From Okapia johnstoni (lineage: Eukaryota; Chordata; Mammalia; Artiodactyla; Giraffidae): a stretch of 64,000 nt of DNA. Under the pieces are notes generated by a model. It worked only from the letters and a program-made list of their open reading frames with translations, was not told the origin of the DNA and did no database searches. The translations under genes were made by a program, and so were the position numbers. The stretch spans positions 85,063,001 through 85,127,000 of the forward strand of contig CM044313.1 of assembly GCA_024291935.2 (NCBI GenBank), read 5' to 3'. This document shows positions 21,090 to 32,699 of this stretch, in pieces; position 1 is the stretch's first letter; each line of letters opens with the position of its first letter.

Positions 21090-23900
21090 GTTTCAGTTCA
21101 GTTCAGTTAAGTCGATCAGTCATGTCCAACTCTTTGCGACCCCATGAAGCACAGCACGCCAGGCATCCCTGTCTATCACCAACTCCTAAGTCCACCCAAA
21201 CACATGTCCATCGAGTCGATGATGCCATCCAGCCATCTCATCCTCTGTTGTCCCCTTCTTCTCCTGCCCTCAATCTTTCCCAGCATCAGGGTCTTTTCTA
21301 ATGAGTCAGCTCTTCACATCAGGTGGCCAAAGTTTTGGAGTTTCAGCTTCAACATCAGTCCTTCCAATGAACACCTAGGACTGATCTCCTTTAGGATGGA
21401 CTGGTTGGATCTCCTTGCAGTCCAAGGGACTCTCAAGAGTCTTCTCCAACACCACAGTTCAAAAGTATCAATTCTTCGGTGCTCAGCTTCCTTTATAGTC
21501 CAACTCTCACATCCATACATGACCACTGGAAAAAAAAAAGCCTTGACTAGACGGACTTTGGTGGCAAAGTAATGTCTCTGCTTTTTAATATGCTGTCTAG
21601 GTTGGTTATAACTTTGCTTCCAGGGAGTAAGCGTCTTTTAATTTCATGGCAGAGGTCACCATCTGCACTGATTTTGGAGCCCAGAAAAATAAAGTCAGCC
21701 ACTGTTTCCCCATCCATCTGCCACGAAGTGATGGGACTAGATGCCATGATCTTAGTTTTCTGAATGTTGAGCTTTAAGCCGACTTTTTCACTCTCCTATT
21801 TCACTTTCATCAGGAGGCTCTTTAGGTCTTCTTCACTTTCTGCCATAAGGGTGGTGTCATCTGCATATCTGAGGTTACTGATATTTCTCCCGGCAATCTT
21901 TTTTCCAGCTTGTGCTACCACCAGCCCAGTGTTTCTAATGATGTACTCTGCATATAAGTTAAATAAGCAGGGTGACAATATACAGCCTTGATGTACTCCT
22001 CTTCCTATTTGGAACCAGTCTGTTGTTCCATGTCCAGTTCTAACTGTTGCTTCCTGACCTGCATATAGGTTTCTCAAGAGGCAGGTCAGGTGGTCTGGTA
22101 TTCCCATCTCTTTCAGAATTTTCCAGTTTATTGTGAGCCACACAGTCAAAGGCTTTGGCATAGTCAATAAAGCAGAAATAGATGTTTTTCTGGAACTCTC
22201 TTGCTTTTTCGATGATCCAGCGGATGTTGGCAATTTGATCTCTGGTTCCTCTGGTTTTCTAAAACCAGCTTGAACATCTGGAATTTCACAGTTCACATAT
22301 TGCTGAAGCCTGTCTTGGAGAATTTTGAGCATTACTTTACTAGCGTGTGAGATGAGTGCTATTGTGCAGTAGCTAGCATTCTTTGGCATTGCCTTTCTTT
22401 GGGATTGGAATGAAAGCTGACCTTTTCCAGTCCTGTGGCCACTGCTGAATTTTCCATATTTGCCGGCATATTGAGTGCAGCACTTTCACAGCGTCATCTT
22501 TCAGGATTTGAAATAGCTCAACTGGAATTCCATCACCTCCACTAGCTTCGTTCATAGTGATGCTTTCTAAGACCCACTTGACTTCACATTCCAGGATGTC
22601 TGACTCTAGGTGAGTGATCATACCATCATGATTATTTGGATCATGAAGATCTTTTTTGTATAGTTCTTCTGTGTATTCTTGCCACCTCTTCTTAATATCT
22701 TCTGCTTCTGTTAGTTCTATACCATTTCTGTCCTTTATTGAGCCCATCTTTGCATGAAATGTTCCCTTGGTATCTCTAATTTTCTTGAAGAGATCTCTGG
22801 TCTTTCCCATTCTATTGTTTTCCTCTATTTCTTTGCACTGATCGCTGAGGAAGGCTTTCTTATCTCTCCTTGCTCTTCTTTGGAACTATGCATTCAAATG
22901 GGTATATCTTTCCTTTTCTCCTTTGCTTTTCACTTCCCTTCTTTTCATAGCTATTTGTAAGGCCTCCTCAGACAGCCATTTTGCTTTTTTGCATTTCTTT
23001 TTCTTGGGGATGGTCTTGATTCCTGTCTCCTGTACAGTGTCATGAACCTCCGTCCATAGTTCATCAGGCATTCTATCAGATCTAGTCCTTTAAATCTATT
23101 TCTCACTTCCACTGTATAGTCATAAGGGATTTGATTTAGGTCATCCCTGAATGGTCTAGTGGTTTTCTCCACTTTCTTCAATTTCAGTCTGAATTTGGCA
23201 ATAAGGAGCTCATGATCTGATCCACAGTCAGCTCCCGGTCTTTTTTTTGCTGACTGTATAGATCTTCTCCATCTTTGGCTGCAAAGAATATAATCAATCT
23301 GATTTCAGTGATGACCATCTGGCGATGTCCTTGTGTAGAGTCTTCTCTTGTGTTGTTGGAAGAGGGTGTTTGCTATGACCAGTGTGTTCTCTTGGCAGAA
23401 CTCTATTATCCTTTGCCCTGCTTCATTCTGTACTCCAAGGCCAAATTTGCCTGTTACTCCAGGTGTTTCTTGACTTCCTACTTTTGCCTTCCAGTCCCCT
23501 AAAATGAAAAGGACATCTTTTTTTGGGTGTTAGTTCTAGAAGGTCTTGTAGCTCTTCACAGAACTGTTCAACTTCAGCTTCTTTGGTGTTACTGGTCGGG
23601 GCATAGACTTGAATTACCGTGATATTGGAAACGAACAGAGATCATTCTGTCATTTTTGAGATTGCATCCAAGTACTGCATTTCAGACTCTTTTGTTGACT
23701 ATGACGGCTACTCCATTTCTTCTAAGGGATTCCTGCCCACAGTAGTAGATATAATGGTCATCTGAGTTAAATTCACCCATTCTAGTCCATCTTAGTTCAC
23801 TGATTCCTAGAATGTCGATATTCACTCTTGTCATCTCATTTGACCACTTCCAATTTGCCTTGATTCATGGACCTAACATTCCAGGTTCCAGTTTAAGTAA
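21090..23900 (-). mobile_element. BovB (RTE) LINE, longest copy, non-functional
   Basis: About 2.8 kb on the minus strand, from the BovB 3' end at 21090 to near the start of the endonuclease domain. In element order it has an endonuclease segment NEMTRVNIDILGISELRW (about 23800-23860). An RT entry segment QQWPQDWKRSAFIPIPKKG lies at about 22390-22450, and the RT core with QGCILSPCLFNLYAEY and the [13 protein letters not shown] catalytic box at about 21840-21990. The C-terminal YGCESWTIKEAEHRRID region lies at about 21450-21510. Full-length BovB is about 3.2 kb, so only a short 5' part is lost. Several frameshifts (for instance the FDCVDHNKLW region is read out of frame in the 197-codon fragment at 21796-22389) and stops make it dead. 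The catalytic YADD is still visible. Confidence 0.96.
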
Positions 23901-23989
23901 GGAATATTATCCTAGAAAATACAGGTGAACCAGATTCAGTCAGTTAAAGGTCTTAAAAGCAGAGTCTAGGTTTTCCTTAAAAAATAGAA

Positions 23990-24177
23990 AAGTGCCTATG
24001 GGTAGTAGTTTCAGCCCATGTCCCCGAGCACAGGTATGCTCTCTCTGATGGCCCACCTTATGGATTTTGGATTGCTTACCTAGCTCCCACAACTGTGTAA
24101 GCCAATTTCTTGCAATAAATATCTTAGTGTATATCTCTTATTCATTCCACTTCTCTGGAGAATCTTTACTGAAATAG
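23990..24177 (+). mobile_element. ERVL-type LTR, 3' part
   Basis: The right half of an old LTR: GGCCCACCTTATGGATTTTG, then TAAGCCAATTTCTTGCAATA with an AATAAA polyadenylation signal, then CTTCTCTGGAGAATCTTTAC. It ends just before a primer-binding-like sequence. The left boundary is not clear. Confidence 0.6.
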
Positions 24178-24252
24178 ATTTTGTTACTGAGAGTGGGTCT
24201 AGAGCAACAGAACCTTAAGAATTGAGTGTATTCTGAATTGGTTTTGTGTGAA

Positions 24253-24460
24253 ATGGACTTTCCTGGTGGCCCAGATGGTAAAGAATCTGCCTGCAATGCA
24301 CGAGACCCAGGTTTGATCCCTGGGTTAGGAAGATCCCCTGGAGAAGGGAATGACAACCAACTCCAGCATTCTTGCCTCGAGAACTCCATGGACAGAGGAG
24401 CATGGCTGGCTACAGTCCATGGAGTCGCAAAGAGTCAGACACAACTGAACAAGTAACACA
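24253..24460 (+). mobile_element. Bov-tA SINE
   Basis: Plus-strand full-length copy (GGACTTTCCTGGTGGCCCAG to AGTCAGACACAACTGAAC), inserted in the ERVL-type interior close to its primer site. Minus-strand frames 24138-24403 and the plus-strand frame 24226-24456 are SINE translations. Confidence 0.95.
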
Positions 24461-24807
24461 CAAAATTGACATGGTATTGATTCTCTAATTTGAGCAGATT
24501 TAAAAGCATTAGATTATCCTATTTTTAGTGGGAATGTGAGTACTGATAGCTCATGACATAATATGTAACACAGATACACAAAATATCACCACTGGATACT
24601 TCTAACCAAGTACTGATATGAGACAAGATTCTGTGTGACCATGTATTTAACACCTTGGAACAATTTTGTCAAACTAATGAGTGTAACGAACTGGTTGCTT
24701 CTAATTGAGCTGGACAAAGTAGAGAAAGCAAAATATGAGCTCAGGGGTTCAAATTTCTACTTCAAGCTCTGCAGACATGATATAAAAGCTTCTATATTGC
24801 CCTAAAA

Positions 24808-24928
24808 AGAAGGAAATAGCAACCCACTCCAGTGTTCCTGCTGGGAAAATCCCACAGACTCAGGAACCTGGCAGCCTACAGTGAATAGGATTGCAAAGAG
24901 TTGGACATTATTGAGCGACTGAACATAT
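24808..24928 (+). mobile_element. Bov-tA SINE, 5' truncated and diverged
   Basis: Only the tail half is present: GGAAATAGCAACCCACTCCA through GATTGCAAAGAGTTGGACAT to GAGCGACTGAAC. Confidence 0.88.
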
Positions 24929-26090
24929 ATTACTCTTATATCCTATAGTCACAGAGTTGAGATTTCTGGAAACTAAGTCTAGAGCCTAATCCTTTAAGTG
25001 ACTGAATTAAAATTCAAATTGCATTGCTGACTTTACAAGTATTTTCTGTTAAAGAAATAACATTGATTGGGAAGGAATAGGACCCTAAAAATTGTAATCG
25101 GAACCCATGAGTGGATTCTGATAAAGCTGAACATTGAATCCTCATTTCTGATGACAAAAATTGCCAGTTGTAGCAAACTCCCTACCTCTGCCAGAGGATG
25201 CTAGCCATAATTGTCCCGTAGAATCTGTTATTGTCTCCCCTGAAGTAGTTGCCTTTCAGGGTCCTGCTGATCATTACTCACGGTCTATGCCTGCTGCACC
25301 ATTTTTGTTTCTAGACCTATAAGTACACTCAAGTACAGACAGTACCCAAAGAGTGAGATACAAAGTGGCCCACATGGAGGTGTGATACATACAAACAAGT
25401 TTACATGGTTTTTCCAAATTATATAGATAGAAATCTGAAGTTATATCTGTAAGGGTAGATCTTAAGTAGAGGGATGATAATGGAAGAAATATAAAGTTAA
25501 ATCAGGCTGAATGTGCTGATAAGGATCCATGACCAAGGATTCTTTACTCAGTGTTTCAGCTTGACAGGTGAGAAAGGCTTTAACAATTTGGTTGGTTGTT
25601 TGGATGTAGCATGGATACAAAAATGGATAACACTATATAAAGTTGAAAAATCAAAACTACTTTTATTTTCCATGGAAGAAGACACCTAAAGGCTCAGGGT
25701 AGTGGAAGGTCAGAATGGATTTATCATAAAAGATCTTTTCCTAATTCCAGGGAAGGTCCAAGGGACATACTTTTTCATGAAGACTTTGAGTTATACATTT
25801 ATGAGAGGAGCCCCCAAATTTTCAGATTTTTGTGGTGCTTCTTCTCTGTTGGCAAGAAATTACAGCAGGAATTGATATCCTTTAGGTGAGATGACATAAA
25901 CACAATTGGAATAATGGGATCCTGTGGTGTCAGCACCAGTGGTGACACCAAAATAGCCAAAAGAAAGGAGGTTGTGGTCCTGAAGGCTCAAGTAACTTGC
26001 AGTTGAAAGTAGAACAAGTACCAATGCCCCCTACTTCTAATGAATTATCATTTCTCTTCTTGTGTGTACCTATGACCTCATTAGCTATTT

Positions 26091-26136
26091 CTGCAAAGAG
26101 TCAGAAATGACTGAGTGACTGAACTGAACTGAACAT
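26091..26136 (+). mobile_element. Very short BovB 3'-end fragment
   Basis: CTGCAAAGAGTCAGAAATGA followed by CTGAGTGACTGAACTGAACT, the terminal BovB sequence alone. Second such minimal tail in the window (compare 13372-13420). Confidence 0.75.
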
Positions 26137-26271
26137 GACTAGCAGACTGACGAGAGAAAACTTGAGCTTGGTTTAGTTAGTTTGTATGACATTTAGATAT
26201 TCTTTGGAAAAGAACAACCTCTTTCTAGGGTACTGCTGAAGGACACTGGTAAAGAGATATTCTCTCAGGGA

Positions 26272-26462
26272 GCAGTACCACCTCTGTGACTCTGAAGACA
26301 TCTGTAATACCACCTCAGGCAAGTTTCCTCATCTGCAAGATGCATGCAAATAATAACATTGCATGAACATTTTGGAAGATTATTTGAGATATATATACAA
26401 AGCATTTAGGGCTGGTACCACATTGTAAGCATATAATGTGTTTACTATTGTTATTATTATTC
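26272..26462 (+). mobile_element. MIR SINE relic
   Basis: Plus-strand MIR order: CACCTCAGGCAAGTTTCCTC, ATCTGCAAGATGCATGCAAA, then AATAATAACATTGCATGAAC and GGCTGGTACCACATTGTAAG, ending in ATTGTTATTATTATTCC. Confidence 0.75.
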
Positions 26463-26510
26463 CATAGTGTTCCTTAATTCTTCTCAAATAATGTATGTTA
26501 ACCTTTTAAA

Positions 26511-26629
26511 GGGCTTCCCTGGTGGCTCAGATGGTAAAGAATCCATTTACAATGCAAGAGATCCCAATTCAATTCCTGGGTCAGGAAGATCCTCTGGAGA
26601 AGGGATAGGCTACCCACTCCAGTAATCAT
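26511..26629 (+). mobile_element. Bov-tA SINE, 5' half only
   Basis: Starts GGGCTTCCCTGGTGGCTCAG and runs through the tRNA-derived head to CTACCCACTCCAGTAATCAT, where it stops. The tail is missing. The next SINE starts directly. Confidence 0.92.
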
Positions 26630-26711
26630 GGGCTTCCCTAGTGGCTCAGCAGCTAAAGAAACCATCTGCAATGTGCAAGACCTGGGTTTTATCCTTGGGT
26701 TGGGAAGATCA
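26630..26711 (+). mobile_element. Bov-tA SINE, 5' third only
   Basis: GGGCTTCCCTAGTGGCTCAG to CTTGGGTTGGGAAGATC, then unique DNA. Like its neighbour it has the head but no tail, the opposite of ordinary retroposon truncation. Confidence 0.9.
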
Positions 26712-27678
26712 AGAACTACTTAGATATTGATAAAAAATAACTTGAGAATTTGTAAGCAGAACTGACCACTCAAATTTTACAATAAAGACGCTAAATTGGA
26801 AGTTATCTAAAAGTTAGCCAGACATACATAATTCATAAAATTGAATAATATAATTGAATGAGAAACCCAGTGTTATAAGTTCCTTTGAAAATTAAATATG
26901 CAGAGTCTTATTTTTAAAGATTGGATATTTATAATAATAAATACTTCACTAACTTTGTTTTTGTTTTGGAAGCACAAAACATATTATCTATAGCAGCATG
27001 AAATGTCACATAAGAGAAGAGAAAAACAAATACAGAAAAGAAGTTCTTGAACATTTGAATTAAGTCAAAACTGGATATCTTAAAACTGACATCCTTTTAA
27101 AATGCCATTATGAAACAGGAATTCACAACAGGAGTTAGAAATGTCAACTGAAAAGAATGAATTTCTTTGCTCTTGTCAATGTAACAAAAGGCCTAAAATA
27201 TTGTTTTGAGTACATTCAATCTTTCTTACTTAAAAATATCTCAATGGTTGAAAAATTACTATTATCCTAATTTAAAAGCATATTACACATATACCTTGTA
27301 TGCTACCATATTTTGGATAACCCACAGGCATTTTGCGTATCTCTAGATTTTTGACAGGCATTGTTAATAGTTGAAATAATCTGCTGGGATGTGAGCAACT
27401 TCTTAAAAAGTTTTTTCTGAAAAAGGGATATGTGGAAAGAACATGTTCTCTTCTTCTATGGACTTAAATTTTCTTGTTGAAGATCTGATTATTAACATAT
27501 CCTTGTCCACTTTATAAACACAAGAGGCCAAATAAGAGGCAGCATTCTGAGGATGGCAAAGGGCACAAACTGATATAATCTGTTATTTGATGATATTGTT
27601 GCACTCTTTAATTACCCCTAAAGTCGCCATTTCTTTCAAATTTTTGTATTAATTGTAATAATAAATTTGCCTTATTTT
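26712..27678. other. Unique AT-rich DNA
   Basis: No gene or repeat recognised; low coding potential in all frames. Confidence 0.55.
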
Positions 27679-27890
27679 AAAATTCCCTGGTGGCTCAGGT
27701 GTAAAGAATTTGCCTGCCAATGCAGGAGACAAAGTTTCAATCCCTGGGTCAGGAAGATGCCCTGGAGAAGGAAATGGCAACCCACTCCATTATTCTTGCC
27801 TGAGAAACCCATGGGCAGGGGAGCCTGGCGGGCTACAGTCCATGAGTCACAAAAAAGTTATGCACGACTTAGTGACTAAACAACAGAAAA
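27679..27890 (+). mobile_element. Bov-tA SINE
   Basis: Plus-strand copy from AAATTCCCTGGTGGCTCAGG through CAACCCACTCCATTATTCTT to GCACGACTTAGTGACTAAAC. Confidence 0.94.
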
Positions 27891-28147
27891 AATTTCTAAT
27901 TATATTTTCATTTTCCTATTGCTTCATCAAAAGTATTTTAAAAGACACACATTTCAGGAGGCATCCAAATCTGGGTATTCTACCTAGCCTTCAAGCTCTT
28001 TTTATTGTTATTCAGAACTCACAGTCATCCATAAGCTACTCCCTAAAGGCAGAACTGCACCAACACTTAAAATCTGAGAAAATATTGTGGGACATTGCCA
28101 GCAATCTTAGGGGAGTTGGGTAAGGAAAAGTGGCAATAATTTTGTTT

Positions 28148-28368
28148 GGGGGCTACCCAGGTGGCGCTAGTGGTAAAGAACCTGCCTGCCAAGGTAGGAG
28201 ATGTAAGAGATGCTGGTTCAATCCCTGGGTCAGGAAGATCCCCTGGAAGAGGACATGGCAACCCACTCCAGTATTCTTGCTTGAAGAATCCCATGGACAG
28301 AGGAGCCTGGCAGACTACAGTCCATAGGATGGCAATGAGTAGGACACGACTGAGCAACTAAGCACAGC
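28148..28368 (+). mobile_element. Bov-tA SINE, GGTGGCGCTAGTGG head variant
   Basis: Plus-strand copy with GGGGCTACCCAGGTGGCGCT and the GAGATGTAAGAGATGCTGGT head variant, ending GACACGACTGAGCAACTAAG. Three short frames overlap it and are all SINE translations. Confidence 0.95.
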
Positions 28369-29449
28369 ATACCACAGGAATCGTAAAATATGATTGATGA
28401 TATAGCACAGATTGTACATGTTGTTAATCATTTCAGATTTATCTTGATTTAAATTTAACATGAGTTTTTTTTTCTCACAACTCAATCATTTTATTTCACA
28501 AAATAAAATTCAGTACAGCTTTTGGTATTTGAGACAATGCACTGTTTTTCTTCTGCAGCAGTACTGAGTCAAATTAAAGTACTTTGTCAGTTTCTAAATC
28601 TGGAACACAACATGAAGTTTTATTTCTTACACAATACTTTCAGTATTTGCTTCAGTTTCCTTTGTAAGTAGAAAGGATTTTTTTTTTCACTTTTTCACTG
28701 AATATCTTTCCAAGTAGACAATTCTGCACTCTCTAGCATATTGTTTTCTGACAGACTACATAAAATTAACATGTTTCTTTTTTGTGGATTGATTTATATC
28801 TTCAGCTTATTCACTTTTAAGCACAAGTTGTCCTACCCAGGTTTGCAATTATGAATGAGTAACATGAAAAAAGTTTTTTTTCTAGGCCCTTTTATTATTT
28901 ACCTTAATAATATTTCCTTTCTACAATTCAAAATGTTATAATGTGCTAAAATCTTATTGGTTTGTATTCTTTTCTGTTCTCTGACTTTTTTTTTTTTTTG
29001 GACTCATATGGCAAGACCAGGTTACATGTCCCAATTCTTCTTACAAAGCTGAGGAAAACAGAACCTTTCAAAATTCTTCCTTGAATTCTACATCATGTTA
29101 ATCATTGAAAGTAATACAATAGCTAAGTTCCATGCCATCTTTCAATTTTGTTCAAATGATTCTGTCTAAAATAAGGTGTTCATTTAAGGAGGAGGTTGCT
29201 GTTCCCAGTCTCCATGTAGCTGGATATTTGCTTTTGTTTGGAGAGTGTGTTTCAGAAAAAAAGTATTTAACAAATTTTCATTGTTATCTTAATGAAAATA
29301 TCTTTTGATATAAACCTATAAAGGTATAATTCTTTAAGTTTCATTGTGACATCTTCAGCAAATTAAAGATAAGGCTATATCCTTTACTGATCTATGCATA
29401 CATAAATATTTGTAAATATATAGTATGATTTAATCGTATCCTAAATATA
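28369..29449. other. Unique AT-rich DNA
   Basis: Includes T runs (28462-28470, 28678-28688, 28987-29000). No gene or named repeat recognised. Confidence 0.5.
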
Positions 29450-30215
29450 GTCAGTTCAGTCAGTTCAGTCACTCAGTCGTGTCCGACTCTTTGCGACCCC
29501 ATGAACCGCAGCACGCCAGGCCTCCCTGTCCATCACCAACTCCTGGAGTTCACCCAAACCCATGTCCATCGAGTCGATGATGCCATCCAGCCATCTAATC
29601 CTCTGTCATCCCCTTCTCCTCCTGCCCTCAATCTTTCCCAGCATCAGGGTCTTTTCCAATGAGTCAGCTCTTCACATCAGGTGGCCAAAGTATTGGAGTT
29701 TCAGCTTCAACATCAGTCCTTCCAATGAACACCCAGGACTGATCTCCTTTAGGATGGACTGGTTGGATCTCCTTGCAGTCCAAGGGACTCTCAAGAGTCT
29801 TCTCCAACACCACAGTTCAAAAGCATCAATTTTTCGGCATTCAGCTTTCTTTATACTCCAATTCTCACATCCATACATGACTACTGGAAAAACCATAGCC
29901 TTGACTAGACAGACCTTTGTTGACAAAGTAATGTCTCTGCTTTTAATATGCTGCTTTTAATATGCTGGCCATAACCTTCCTTCCAAGGAGTAAGCGTCTT
30001 TTAATTTCATGGCTGCAGTCACCATCAGCAGTGACTTTGGGGCCCAGAAAAATAAAGTCAGCCACTGTTTCCCCATCTATCTGCCATGAAGGGATGGGAC
30101 CATATGCCATGATCTTAGTTTTCTGAATGTTGAGCTTTAAGCCAACTTTTTCACTCTCCACTTTCACTTTCATCAAGAGGCTCTTTAGTTCTTCTTCACT
30201 TTCTGCCATATGGGT
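29450..30215 (-). mobile_element. BovB LINE, 3' fragment
   Basis: Minus-strand copy with little divergence near the 3' end (CAGTCGTGTCCGACTCTTTG). It extends up to the LMAESEEELKSLLMKVK region just after the RT catalytic box. Frames 29672-29926 and 29943-30299 (minus) are pieces of its C-terminal protein. Confidence 0.95.
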
Positions 30216-30448
30216 GTATAGACACAATATATTTTTGGATGTAATATCCTTGTATTGCATACTTAACCAATATATTGTACAGAGATGAAATATTACCATA
30301 TATTTTCTGAAGTCTTATCTTAAATTAGACTCAGTATACCAAACATTTAAAAAGCATACTCTATGAAAGACACTGTTTGGTGCAGAATATCTATTTACAA
30401 CAAATGATTTTAATCTAAATCCTTAATTGATGTGATGTCAACACATGA

Positions 30449-30698
30449 CAGCTGACCCTTGAACAAGGCAAGGGTTAGGGTCACCTTCCCTCTATGCAGT
30501 TGCAAATCCTATTGTAATTTATAATTGATCCTTCATACTTGAGGATCCCCTGTACAGGGCTACTCTCTATCCTAGTTCCATGTCCACGGCTTCAACCAAC
30601 CGCAAATCCTGTGGTACTGCAAAATTTTCTAGTGAAAAAATTCCATTGATAAAATGGACCCATGCAATCTAAAACTCATATTTTTCAAGGGTCAATGC
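30449..30698. mobile_element. Non-autonomous DNA transposon (MER-type) with inverted ends
   Basis: The ends are imperfect inverted repeats: GCTGACCCTTGAACAA at the left, and TTTTCAAGGGTCAATGC at the right (inverse GCATTGACCCTTGAAAA). Inside are CAACCAACCGCAAATCC and GAGGATCCCCTGTACAG, typical of a small old mammalian DNA transposon. About 250 bp, no transposase. I cannot settle whether it is a hAT/MER30-like or a Tigger-related family; the direct repeats beside it are not clear. Confidence 0.7.
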
Positions 30699-31658
30699 AC
30701 AAATAGGATGCTTAGTTACAAGCAAAAAATATTGTCTAACAAGATTACTATAGAAGAATAATAAATCAATCTTGTTAGAGAATTCACTCCATTTTGCCTG
30801 CACAATTACTTGAAAAAACAAAATGTCAAAATGCCAAAGTCAATAGAATATATCGATTATAATTATATATAAACCAAATATATTATCATACACATTAATA
30901 GAGTCTTTTTTGAAATTATAAATTCTGCTTTGTATTTTCATTATGTTACATGTCAGAGAGATAAAGATTAAACATAAATAACAATTGTATCCACTAAGTT
31001 ATGACTGTATATGTTGTAGTAGTAATTGATAACTGTTTGAAAATGTCTAATTCCCTAGAGTCATTTAGTTTCCAGTGTTAAAACTTAATGGCATCTACCA
31101 TTGTGCATGGTAATAATTTCCAATTGTTCGTTTAAGGGATTCCAATTTTGGCTAAATTATGAGGTAATAAAAAATTATAGTACTCCCAAGCCAAGGAAAT
31201 GAAAATGGCAGAGTTATTACATGAAGAGAGTGGAGAGGAAGAGTGTATATATATATATATATATATCTGATATATATTGTTTCAATAATCTTTATATCAC
31301 AGGGAACTCTATAAATAATTTATCTTTAAACAATAAACATATTTATGTCTAGAAACTGGTTTCCAAGATTAGTTTCTTACTTAATTAAACTTTTTGAAAT
31401 CTACTTAAATAAAATAAATAGTTTAAATAAGTCTATTTCTTCTGTGAAAGGTATAGATATTTCAATATAACAAAAAATAAAAATTACTAAATTCATTTCT
31501 CTGTCCTTTGGAAAGTAACATGAAGATTTTAAGTTCTTCAGTGATGAGATATACATTTAGGATTCAAGTGAGTTCAATGAGTATTATGTAACAATTCATT
31601 TATTATTCAATAACAATAAACATCATATTAGGTGCAATATGACAACTTAAGTATTATG
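30699..31658. other. Unique AT-rich DNA with a TA microsatellite
   Basis: Very AT-rich; a (TA)n run occurs at about 31245-31266. No gene or named transposon recognised. Confidence 0.5.
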
Positions 31659-31675
31659 GGTAATAAATTGTGCAT

Positions 31676-31913
31676 GAAAGTGTTAGTCTCTCAGTCATGT
31701 CCAACTCTTTGCGACCCCATGGACTGTAGCCTGCCAGGCTCCTCTGTCCATGGAATTTCCCAGGCAAGAATACTGGCACGGGTAGCCATTCCCTTCTCCA
31801 GGGGATCTTCCTGACCCAGGCATTGAACCCAGGTCCCCCACATTGCAGGAAGATTCTTTATCATCTGAGCCAGGGAATCCTCTGGCTTACCTATACTACC
31901 TCTAAGCATTAAA
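31676..31913 (-). mobile_element. Bov-tA SINE with 5' extension inside a 17-bp target duplication
   Basis: Minus-strand SINE body at about 31676-31880. Duplicated target GGTAATAAATTGTGCAT at 31659-31675 and GGTAACAAATTGTGCAT at 31914-31930 differ at one base. The right-hand duplicate lies 33 bp beyond the SINE's own start, so about 33 bp of non-SINE sequence (31881-31913) was inserted together with it. Confidence 0.93.
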
Positions 31914-31930
31914 GGTAACAAATTGTGCAT

Positions 31931-32699
31931 ACTACTTTATTATTTTCTTTTTTTAATTGTAGAAATACATAGCAAAAAAAACTTATTCCTGCAATTTGTT
32001 TTTTTAGAAACAAATATTTATACAACACCTATTCACAATTCATCCCTTTTACCAGAGCAAAATGTTTCTCTGAATAAGCCTAGTATACTAAACCAATATA
32101 TTGAGTCTAAATAATTTTATTCAACAGGTGTATTAACATCATGCCTTCTGAAGGACTTCTCTGTGTTTTATTAAAATGCATACATATATTCAAAACACTT
32201 CATTGTATTCATTAAAAGGAGTTATTTATATTTCCCTACCAAACATTTTCCAATTTTAATGGTTCCATTTATACATCAGATTATCTGATCACGTATATGT
32301 ATGGCAAGCAAAATCTATTTTTCTTTGCTAGTCTTGTGAATTTCATTATATTGTAGTCCTTTCTCCAAGCCTTTTACGTCAAAAATGATAATTGTCCTTG
32401 TGCTTCATTCTCCTTCACTAGTCAGTATTAAACTACCAATACTGCCAGTTCTATCATAACAATTATTTGAATATTTCTATTTTTCTCCAACTTCCCTACT
32501 ATTACAGTTGTCAGGGAAACCATCATGTCTTACCTGGGTAAATATATAACTCATTTTTCTCAATTGATCTATTCTTTACATAGATTTTATATCTTTAAGC
32601 CAAAACCCAGTATGTGTTCCCAGTTATATCCAGTCCTTCTTAAGGCTTCAGTTTTCTCTCTGATAGATCCACACAATAACACAGTATTTGAAGGATCTC
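31931..32699. other. Unique AT-rich DNA
   Basis: No coding or repeat signal that I can name; the 104-codon frame starting at 32525 runs into L2-like sequence and has no domain. Confidence 0.45.

Larger units (their letters stand above)
24180..26060 (+). mobile_element. ERVL-type internal remnant (primer site and gag region)
   Basis: Immediately after the LTR, TTGTTACTGAGAGTGGG (24181-24197) sits where ERVL-type elements have their tRNA-Leu-like primer-binding site. The interior follows the order I know from ERVL/MaLR gag regions, with recognisable patches at about 25320-25560, 25570-25620 and 25690-25830. It is a decayed endogenous retrovirus-like sequence: stops and indels occur throughout, no pol or env was recognised, and there is no 3' LTR. 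It is cut by SINEs at 24253-24460 and 24808-24928. It ends near the CTCATTA at 26085. Confidence 0.6.

Noticed and set aside
21796..22389. 197-codon minus-strand frame as a host gene
   Set aside because: It is the reverse-transcriptase core of a broken BovB LINE, partly read out of frame; the surrounding 2.8 kb is BovB.
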